IMG/VR virus record: IMGVR_UViG_3300021957_000209
Span: 1-29,138 of that record
Direction: 5' to 3' (one strand)
Source: a virus
DNA: 29,138 bases
Made by a program: the position numbers and the translations under genes. Position 1 is the first letter of the stretch. The number at the start of each line of letters is the position of its first letter. The notes under the pieces are model-generated. The model was not told the origin of the DNA, ran no database searches, and saw only the letters and a program-made list of their open reading frames with translations. This document shows positions 22,139-29,138 of the stretch, one piece after another.

Positions 22139-22741
22139 TTATTTTTTCTCATCTTCTGATTCTAATTCCGCAAAAAACTCTGATAAGAAATCTTTTTCTT
22201 CTAAAGGTTCTTCTTCAGAGTTATTAAAATGAGCGGCCACAACATCATTAGTTTCAGTTGTTTCTTGTTTTTTAATAGGTTCAACAGACTCTTCAGATTC
22301 AGCAACTTCGTCAAAAAAGTCTGCTAGGAAATCTTTTTGTTCCAAAGCTTCTGATTCATCGTTTTCAAAAAATTCTTTGATAAAATCTTCAACTTGTTCG
22401 TCTACTGACGGAGGTTTAAGAAGTTCATCATGTGTCATATCTATGCAGCATTTTTTTACGAACGATTCGATCCAGTCTCTATCTTCTTGTTTAGTAATCT
22501 CTTCAGTTTTATCTAAATATTGTAACTCAGAAACTACATTTTCGCCACGTTTTTCATAAAAAATTCCTACGATTTCCCCTTCTACTAGTTCAGGGATTCT
22601 AGGCTCATGCTCACTAATTAAAGTAAGTGGGAAGGCCCTTTGTACTAATTTATTTGCTGCTTTTCCTTTGGAAAAGTCTCGATAATGGCAAAATACCATT
22701 TGTTGTTTCATTTCGTCTATTTGAAAAAGTATATATTCCAT
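22139..22741 (-). CDS. Acidic protein with three DFxxFF repeats
   Basis: A 200-residue protein. Residues 1-75 look like a small globular domain (MEYILFQIDEMKQQMVFCHY). Residues 110-200 are very acidic and probably disordered, carrying three copies of D-F-[IL]-x-[DE]-F-F at 119-125, 137-143 and 184-190, each flanked by Glu/Asp. The pattern suggests short linear motifs that dock onto a partner. It lies between two tail fibre genes with gaps of 7 and 17 bases. A fibre-assembly chaperone or host-directed adaptor is conceivable, but no family is recognised. Confidence 0.65.
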   Translation of the reverse strand: MEYILFQIDEMKQQMVFCHYRDFSKGKAANKLVQRAFPLTLISEHEPRIPELVEGEIVGIFYEKRGENVVSELQYLDKTEEITKQEDRDWIESFVKKCCIDMTHDELLKPPSVDEQVEDFIKEFFENDESEALEQKDFLADFFDEVAESEESVEPIKKQETTETNDVVAAHFNNSEEEPLEEKDFLSEFFAELESEDEKK

Positions 22742-22748
22742 TTGTATC

Positions 22749-23972
22749 CTATGTTTTAATTATCCAATTTACAACGCAGTGTGGTAATGTAACATCGTGC
22801 GTGTGCCCAGCAAACGATATAGCTGTGATAGCTGCTGCTGTACCTGCGTCTTTCGCACCTGTTGAAAAGTTAGCTGTTGTAGGTGAATTAGGATTTGCAT
22901 TACCTGAATTAGAAGTAACTTTTCCTGCTCCAGTCACAGCTCCTGCCGAAATCCCTAAACCAATAGCAGTACTCAATCCATATAAAGCTCTACCACGAGC
23001 GTCAGGAATATTAAATGTAGATGAGCCATCCCCTCCACCGAAGTTAACTCCACAAATGGCATATAAAGCTGCGTATGTTGTCCTACTTACTGCCTGCCCT
23101 CCCATTCGCAGCCAACCAGCAGGAACAGAGGCGGTAGACCCGCCCCAAGCAACTATGGTCCCTGCAGGAACTAAAGTTACAGGGGCTGTAGTACCTCCTT
23201 GAATAGCTGATTGCAGAGCTAAGTTAGAAGCCATAGGTGCATAAGCACCAACCTGATCTTTAAGATTAAGACCGGCAGTAACTCCTGTAGATCCATGTAT
23301 GTGAATTAATGCGACATTAGAAGTAGCGCGAGTACTAAATCCAATAGAAGTATCCTGAGTAGCGGCAGATGAAATTTTAAGAGTTGCAGCAGCGCCTGCT
23401 CCTCCATCTCCTGCGCCTGTTGTGAAATCAGCTTTTTCTAGAAGAACATTACCATCTTTAATTCTGTCTGCTGTAATACTAGTAAAAGCAAGCATAACAT
23501 TAGTAACAGAAGCGTTTGTGGGAGGTATACCAACGTCAACGATATCTGTCATGTTAGAAGCGTTGCCTGTTTTTAGATAGAGACGGGCATTACCTGACAA
23601 AGCACCAGAGGCTGAAGGGGTAGCGACTAGTTCTCCTACCTCATATGAGGCAATATTACCAGCTAAAGCCACAATACCATTTTCAACTCTGTTACCGACA
23701 CCTACACGAGTAAAATTCCCACCGACGGGAGATGATTTAAAATGTACTGAATCTGATATGTATAAGGCGTTTGTGAGTGAGCTTCTAAAGAGCATCCCAT
23801 CCTGCTCACCTAAACCTGCTCCAGAAGACACGATGTTGGTGGCAGTAGGGATAGCAGGTGACTTAAAATTAGTTAAAAGAGATCTAAGAGCGTTATTATA
23901 TTGAGAACGCGCAGAGTTAAGTGAGGTTCCCGCTGTTGGCTCAATAAAGGTATTGGAATCTACTAATGACAT
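22749..23972 (-). CDS. Tail fibre protein with phage collar domain
   Basis: A 407-residue fibre protein. The N-terminal 40 residues (IEPTAGTSLNSARSQYNNAL) may attach to the tail tip. The middle is Gly/Ala/Ser/Thr-rich beta structure. Residues about 268-330 form a phage tail collar domain: AGTIVAWGGS, VPAGWLRMGGQAV, YAALYAICG and STFNIPDARGRALYGL. The C-terminus ends GHTHDVTLPHCVVNWIIKT, a form shared by many collar-domain fibres, with an HTH motif that in relatives binds metal. It starts four bases after the J stop with GGAG eight bases before the ATG. It is likely a receptor-binding or fibre-tip protein. Confidence 0.88.
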   Translation of the reverse strand: MSLVDSNTFIEPTAGTSLNSARSQYNNALRSLLTNFKSPAIPTATNIVSSGAGLGEQDGMLFRSSLTNALYISDSVHFKSSPVGGNFTRVGVGNRVENGIVALAGNIASYEVGELVATPSASGALSGNARLYLKTGNASNMTDIVDVGIPPTNASVTNVMLAFTSITADRIKDGNVLLEKADFTTGAGDGGAGAAATLKISSAATQDTSIGFSTRATSNVALIHIHGSTGVTAGLNLKDQVGAYAPMASNLALQSAIQGGTTAPVTLVPAGTIVAWGGSTASVPAGWLRMGGQAVSRTTYAALYAICGVNFGGGDGSSTFNIPDARGRALYGLSTAIGLGISAGAVTGAGKVTSNSGNANPNSPTTANFSTGAKDAGTAAAITAISFAGHTHDVTLPHCVVNWIIKT

Positions 23973-23975
23973 ATA

Positions 23976-26900
23976 TTATACTCCTGTTGCCGTTACTTGT
24001 ACGGTGATTGGTCCATCGCCTAGACCAGCTGACGTACTATTCTCTATATCATACAATGTAAACTGTGCTTGAGTAGAACTAGCGGATGATACTAACGCTG
24101 TCTGAGCCGTAGCTGTTGCGATTGGTGTAAAATTAAGCACAGGTCTATTCAAAAATCCCGCAGATGAGTAGTTTACAGTTGTAGGACTAGAACCAAATGA
24201 TACGTCTGTTGTAAAAATTGTAACTTCTTTTTCTAATGTATACCGAAGTTTATCAAATGTAAAGTCAAACTGTTCAGGCTCTTTGTTGTTTACTACAAAT
24301 TTTAATTGGAACTGTCGCAAGGTTCTAGTGCCTGCCTCGTAGGGTACAAAACCACCATCACCATTATCTTTTTGATCAAAGTTAGGATTCCCATCAGAAT
24401 CAAGAGTTAAGTTACCAGTCGCAAAGCCTCCAGCTGCAACAGAATCATACAAGGCAGAATTATCTGCGGTAGTAGTTCTAATAAATACCTGAGTAGATAC
24501 AGCCCCTAAATCTCCTTCAAATGTCTCAGCAGAGCCAAAATCATTAAACTGCTTTAAATCAACCAGTAAGTAATTAGTTCCGGCCACAGAAAGATTTGCA
24601 TAGTTATTGCCTCCAGTAGATGTCCCGTTTGCGAAGAATGTGTTGCCCAGCTTAATAGTACTAGCATCTATAGTTCCAGCGATGAATGCGACGACATTAG
24701 CGTTTGCGTAGTCTCCTTGATCTAACACTCCTGAAGAAGTATAAGTAGTAAAACCAGAAGAATCAAGAGCAGTAGTTCTGCCAGAGTTAGTATACAGCTG
24801 AACCTGTGTAGCGCTAACTCTATTTACATAAAGTTCTTTATTATTAATTTCATCCATTCCTAATACGTCATGGACAATAATTCTATCACCGTTTATAAGT
24901 CCGTGCTCACTGCCGCTAGTGGTTACTACGGCGGGAGAAGCTTTAGTAATACCTGCTATAGGTATTGCATTTCCTGTATAATCACCACGAGTAGTTATAG
25001 CATAAACATTTCCTGACGCTGTTGTGCTCATCAAAGTTTGATTATTTGAATCAAATCTAATTGCACTAGTACCCGTAAAGGTAGTATTACCGTGCCCTAA
25101 AATACTACCGATTCCACCAAAGCTCGTATCTTTAAGTTGTCCTGCAGATGTTGCCTCAGTAGAGCTTTCAATAATTTGGTTAAACTGATCATTAAAAGTA
25201 GATTGAATGGACTGAGTACCTTCAGATTCAATTAACACCGCTGCTGTAATTGTAGCACCAAAATCTCGTATTTCTGTGAGATAAGTAGCCTCTCCATCTG
25301 CTAATATGTCTGTGGGAGAGCCTGCTATCGTACTAAATCCTGAACTAGAAGCATTTGCGTTATCCACAAGAGTAGAAGGGTTACCTGCACCAGGGGCAGT
25401 TCCGTCTTCAGTAAAACGTACAACTCCTCCAAATAAGGTACTTGTGAGAGAAGGAAAATTATCTTGTCCGTTATTTGTATTTGTAATGCCTGCAAAAGTC
25501 ACACTCGGACTATCTTCGTTATATGCAGCTACAACTTGGTTTCTATTAGGTCTAGAAGTGGTAATTGTAGTTGCAACCACGCTTTCACTTAAGTTACCTG
25601 ATGTGTCACGAGTTCTTGCAAGATAGGTAAATGTACCAAATGAGTCAATTGGGATTGACTTTCTGTTAACTCCAGCGGCTACCTGTACAAAAGGGTTACC
25701 TGCAATGAAGTTAGCTAAAGTAGCTGTATGCGTACCTTGAAGACGTCTGATAACCACTTCTTTCAAGTCTAAGTCTGCTAATTCATCGTCTATTCTAACA
25801 TACTGCCAAAAAAGTGTAATCTGGTCAGTTTGTTGGCCGCCTGTGAAGTTGAAAATATTTTGTGGTTTTGCTGTTTTACCAAGTATTCTTTTGGTGGCAG
25901 TAGTAGGGACACCTCTAATACTTTTATTTAAAGGAACGATTCGAACGGTAACAACATTAACACCGCTAGTAGCTCCTCTATTAGTAAAATTGATGGTATG
26001 TCTAATTTTACCATCCACATCAACGCCAGTGGCAGGAATTTTAACAGTATTAAAAGATGTTAGATTAGAGGCGCCGCCGTCTTCATTAATATCCTCAACT
26101 TGATCAAGTTTGTATGAAATCTCATAATCAGTGACTTCTTGCCCAAGGATATGAGTAAATGAGACAGTAATTCGAACAGATACGCCAGCAGTCGCATCTC
26201 TATACAATGATTCAGTAATTTCAACAGGGTCTACTTTTTGTATAGGTAAAGAGCTTACTCTTATAGTTCTTTCAGAGAAAGGACTTTTACGAGAAAACTG
26301 ATTAATATTCCTAGCCTTTATAGATGTTACCCCTAGCGGTAAGTTAGGAATAACAAGATCATCAGTTAAAAACAACTGAGTGTAATCAGTTGATAAATGT
26401 AAATCATAGATACCATTATTAGCTAATCTAAATAACCCTGGATATTCTACTTCACTGTAATCTAGGGTACAAGTATTTGCAGATATATTAGCCACAGTTC
26501 CAACAGGGTTAGGAGATATATTCACAAAACTAAAGCCAGCTAAATTTGATTCTGGTCGTTTTCCTAAATCAATTCGAAAAATTGCATTAGAACTTAGTGC
26601 GGCATTATAATTAGCACTTAATGGATCATAACTAGTGGCTATAACTGGAAACACATTATTTACTGAAGTTTGTACATTATCTCCAACTTCTATAGCTGGT
26701 ACAGTATAGTGATCTATATCAACCCTAAATTCAGTATCCCCAGGTTGCACAGGGTATACAATATTAGCTTTTTTATCTGCAACCTTTTCATTATTATTAA
26801 AAGTAAATTGTCCAGAACTCCGTTCAATACCATCTACGAACAAACTAGTAAATATTTTGTCTCTAGGTCTTACTGGCAATTCAATGTGTAGGTCAGAACC

Positions 26901-29138
26901 AGCTGCTGCTGATATAGTATTAGTTACTTGAAATTGCTTTCTACTTCCACTTACGTAAAATGAGTTATTTGCAAAAAATCTAGAATCTAACATTTGATTA
27001 ATACTGACATAAAAAGGTAAATCAGGTAATCTAGTAGATAATTTTTGTGCGCCTGTTTGAGTATCATTAATCTTAAGTGTATCAACTGTTTTATCAAAAG
27101 CTACTATATTTGCTGAAGTGGCAACGGTATCTTCCGCAAAGGCGATAAAATTCTTTAAGCTATTCTTACCTGTCTTTTCAACTAAAGGAATAGTTACAAA
27201 ATCTTGACCTTTTAACCCTTGGAATGTTCCATCATTGACTTCTAGCAGATGTTTAAATATATTTTTTTCAAAAGCTACATTCAATCCTTCAACAGTGAGT
27301 TCTAAATTTGACCCAGCATCGACACTGCTAATATTATTACAAAGTAATCTAACCTCTCCAATAGAACTTGTGTATCCATTTTTACCTACCAAAATACTTT
27401 GCCCTAGTTCACCGGTTAGGACAGCCGAATTATCTACTACAATATTTAAAACACTTTGATGAGCATTAGTCACAGGCGTAGAACCTGCTGGCGTGGCTAA
27501 AAAGTATTCAGTTGAAAAATTCTGAGAGTATCCAGTTCTTTCTGTTTTATTATCAATTATACCGTCTACAACTACGGAACCATCTTGTAGTCTACGAGGA
27601 GAGGCTCTAAAAGAAAATACTGGTGGAGGTGGTGCTGAAAAAGCACTGTCAATGTCTGTGTAAGCAGTAGGAGTGTAGTCTATAAAAGTATCAGAATCAA
27701 CGTACACATTAGAAACATATTCTTTTGCCACAATAGATATTTCTTCTGTTTCAGTTTCTCTTTCAATTTCTGCCACGGTAAAGAGTTTACCTGCCTTGTT
27801 AGTGCTTAAATCTCCCGGAGATACCCATTCTCCCAAGCTCCACAAATCACCTTTTTCAGGGGCATCATTAGCTAACCATCCATCAGTTTCAATGTTTACT
27901 AAGGCGCCAGTAATTGGGTTAAATCTATCCCTGACAGTAAGCATAATTAAATCAGCACCTACTGATACATTATCTGTGCCAATAAATTGATAATCAGGAG
28001 CATTATTACTAACTATATATAGATCCATTCTATCATTTTTTTGTTTGATAATGCGTAGTGCTACAGGATAAGTGTTATTGGTAAATACTGCATCTGTAAT
28101 AGCTGGAAAAGTAAAATGTTCTAGAGTTACATTAGGATTAGCCGCACCTACAGCAGAATTATTAGCTACTTTTCCTCCGAACCCATAATTTACTCCTGTC
28201 ATATTCTGAGATACAGATATAACATCCCCAGGAGCTAGGGATAAAGCTTCTAAGCTAGTAGTAAATGAAATAGTTCTTCTGAGATACTTTGTAGCCGCAA
28301 TATGATATTGTGCATATCTAAGCGCCTGACTTCTTCTTGTAACTCCTTGTAGATCGAGACTAATAACATTTTCAATTGTAGAACGATCTGAGCCATCGTT
28401 TTTATCGTCAGTATCAATTCTTACGGTTTCTCTTTTATAGTGATTTCTAGGATCAACATAACTAACTTCAACCCCAGTAATCATGTCACTTTCTCTGCCA
28501 CCACTGATAGAGAAGGAACCATCTTTAATATTAGTTTCATTGAAAATCATTGTCGGATATCGATTAGGTTGGTCTACGGCGAGCGAGAGTTTACCGAACG
28601 AATATACAATAGTACCTCTAAAAGAGGCGGCAATCGTATTTAAAATATCCATAGTAGGCTGTACATCTGAAATTTGCATATCACAGATAAATCTACGCTC
28701 TTTGATAGGGGTACCATTAGGTAAGCCTGTTAAGAGTGTTCTAATTATGCCAGGGTTGTATCCTTTTGGTTTATTACGATAGCTGCCATCAGCTAAACCG
28801 TCTACTCCATAAAATTTACCAGTAATTTCATCACACCCATCACAATACTGTGCTACTTGATAAAACCTGTACTTATCTATGTTGTCTTCTTCAATACCTA
28901 ATCCATAAGTTTTATTAGTTAAGATATCATAAATAATCCAGACAGGATTCTGGGTCCAAGAGTATACAAACGAACCATCCCACGTTCCTACATATATTTG
29001 AGGATTAGGATCATTAAGTGCGGTGCTGCCACTTTTTTGTAATCTATAACCTTGAGTGCCTATGTAAAAACCTTGAGAGGCTAGACCGGGAACCTCTACC
29101 TGTCTCCAATCAATTTCTCCACTTTCTAAAATAGGTTG
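23976..29138 (-). CDS. Tail-tip attachment protein J-like (gpJ), 5'-partial
   Basis: The frame is open from the right edge; 1720 residues are visible and the N-terminus is outside. The first part is typical of lambda gpJ: YVGTWDGSFVYSW, PVWIIYDILTNKTYGLG, then YCDGC and FICDMQISDV, followed by a stretch with APGDVISVSQ. Long beta-rich and fibronectin-like repeats follow (IRRLQGTHTATL, TYLARTRDTSGNLSE near bases 25600-25760), then a C-terminal beta domain ending PITVQVTATGV. gpJ forms the tail-tip hub and contacts the receptor. Its presence argues for a siphovirus-type tail. The ATG at 28679 is internal, not the start. It heads the leftward operon seen here. Confidence 0.93.
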   Translation of the reverse strand, partial: QPILESGEIDWRQVEVPGLASQGFYIGTQGYRLQKSGSTALNDPNPQIYVGTWDGSFVYSWTQNPVWIIYDILTNKTYGLGIEEDNIDKYRFYQVAQYCDGCDEITGKFYGVDGLADGSYRNKPKGYNPGIIRTLLTGLPNGTPIKERRFICDMQISDVQPTMDILNTIAASFRGTIVYSFGKLSLAVDQPNRYPTMIFNETNIKDGSFSISGGRESDMITGVEVSYVDPRNHYKRETVRIDTDDKNDGSDRSTIENVISLDLQGVTRRSQALRYAQYHIAATKYLRRTISFTTSLEALSLAPGDVISVSQNMTGVNYGFGGKVANNSAVGAANPNVTLEHFTFPAITDAVFTNNTYPVALRIIKQKNDRMDLYIVSNNAPDYQFIGTDNVSVGADLIMLTVRDRFNPITGALVNIETDGWLANDAPEKGDLWSLGEWVSPGDLSTNKAGKLFTVAEIERETETEEISIVAKEYVSNVYVDSDTFIDYTPTAYTDIDSAFSAPPPPVFSFRASPRRLQDGSVVVDGIIDNKTERTGYSQNFSTEYFLATPAGSTPVTNAHQSVLNIVVDNSAVLTGELGQSILVGKNGYTSSIGEVRLLCNNISSVDAGSNLELTVEGLNVAFEKNIFKHLLEVNDGTFQGLKGQDFVTIPLVEKTGKNSLKNFIAFAEDTVATSANIVAFDKTVDTLKINDTQTGAQKLSTRLPDLPFYVSINQMLDSRFFANNSFYVSGSRKQFQVTNTISAAAGSDLHIELPVRPRDKIFTSLFVDGIERSSGQFTFNNNEKVADKKANIVYPVQPGDTEFRVDIDHYTVPAIEVGDNVQTSVNNVFPVIATSYDPLSANYNAALSSNAIFRIDLGKRPESNLAGFSFVNISPNPVGTVANISANTCTLDYSEVEYPGLFRLANNGIYDLHLSTDYTQLFLTDDLVIPNLPLGVTSIKARNINQFSRKSPFSERTIRVSSLPIQKVDPVEITESLYRDATAGVSVRITVSFTHILGQEVTDYEISYKLDQVEDINEDGGASNLTSFNTVKIPATGVDVDGKIRHTINFTNRGATSGVNVVTVRIVPLNKSIRGVPTTATKRILGKTAKPQNIFNFTGGQQTDQITLFWQYVRIDDELADLDLKEVVIRRLQGTHTATLANFIAGNPFVQVAAGVNRKSIPIDSFGTFTYLARTRDTSGNLSESVVATTITTSRPNRNQVVAAYNEDSPSVTFAGITNTNNGQDNFPSLTSTLFGGVVRFTEDGTAPGAGNPSTLVDNANASSSGFSTIAGSPTDILADGEATYLTEIRDFGATITAAVLIESEGTQSIQSTFNDQFNQIIESSTEATSAGQLKDTSFGGIGSILGHGNTTFTGTSAIRFDSNNQTLMSTTASGNVYAITTRGDYTGNAIPIAGITKASPAVVTTSGSEHGLINGDRIIVHDVLGMDEINNKELYVNRVSATQVQLYTNSGRTTALDSSGFTTYTSSGVLDQGDYANANVVAFIAGTIDASTIKLGNTFFANGTSTGGNNYANLSVAGTNYLLVDLKQFNDFGSAETFEGDLGAVSTQVFIRTTTADNSALYDSVAAGGFATGNLTLDSDGNPNFDQKDNGDGGFVPYEAGTRTLRQFQLKFVVNNKEPEQFDFTFDKLRYTLEKEVTIFTTDVSFGSSPTTVNYSSAGFLNRPVLNFTPIATATAQTALVSSASSTQAQFTLYDIENSTSAGLGDGPITVQVTATGV

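Noticed and set aside
22627-23202. 191-residue plus-strand ORF
   Set aside because: Antisense to the collar-domain fibre and acidic protein genes; Pro/Ala/Val composition is the mirror of the Gly/Ala/Thr-rich fibre coding sequence.
1-29138. tRNA genes, CRISPR arrays, insertion sequences, homing endonucleases
   Set aside because: No cloverleaf, repeat-spacer pattern, transposase or HNH/GIY-YIG motif was seen by reading; genes leave almost no room for them.

Overview
The window looks like part of an AT-rich genome of a tailed, lytic, probably aquatic bacteriophage. No host gene, integrase, transposase, tRNA, rRNA or CRISPR array was seen. Genes are packed head to tail with very short overlaps (ATGA, TAATG) and no gap reaches 300 bases. 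The tail genes include a lambda gpJ-type tail-tip protein, which argues for a long, probably non-contractile (siphovirus-like) tail. The nucleotide-metabolism and recombination genes (gp46/gp47, class Ia ribonucleotide reductase, ThyX, MazG-like, PhoH-like, glutaredoxin) are those often seen in marine phages. The host cannot be named from the sequence.

Layout. Bases 1-17706 run rightward. (a) 2-3654: gp47-like nuclease subunit (cut by the left edge), a PP-loop ATPase lodged between the two subunits, and gp46-like SMC ATPase. (b) 3664-7763: NrdA, NrdB, a MazG-like pyrophosphohydrolase and a glutaredoxin. (c) 7780-8481: PhoH-like ATPase. (d) 8474-12699: an unusual tight cassette with an oxygenase fused to a 'sporadic carbohydrate cluster'-like domain, a second Fe(II)/2-oxoglutarate oxygenase, a compact PLP aminotransferase-like protein, an L-arginine amidinotransferase-like protein and an SGNH-hydrolase-like protein. 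(e) 12689-15383: PD-(D/E)XK resolvase-like nuclease, FEN-type 5' exonuclease, divergent dUTPase-fold protein and ThyX. (f) 15380-17706: GT-B glycosyltransferase and two tandem paralogous Rossmann-fold, methyltransferase-like proteins.

Bases 17694-29138 run leftward and form a tail and virion operon. In transcription order it holds the tail-tip protein J (cut by the right edge), a collar-domain tail fibre, an acidic protein with repeated DFxxFF motifs, a second tail fibre, a radical SAM/SPASM-like enzyme, several small proteins, a beta-helix-like protein and three short proteins at the end. The last of these is a 43-residue ORF. The two operons converge and their final genes overlap by 13 bases. 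The only convincing intrinsic terminator is oriented for the leftward operon and lies inside the last rightward gene.

How the parts fit. RNR, glutaredoxin, MazG-like protein, ThyX and the dUTPase-fold protein would supply and clean dNTPs. gp46/47, the resolvase-like protein and FEN would process DNA. The cassette at 8474-12699 and the glycosyltransferase/methyltransferase trio at 15380-17706 do not fit standard phage replication. Their chemistry (oxidation, transamination, amidino transfer, glycosyl transfer, possibly methyl transfer) suggests a phage-encoded small-molecule, sugar or nucleotide modification pathway. This is the best candidate for an undescribed system here. The functional link is inferred from gene order and family chemistry only.
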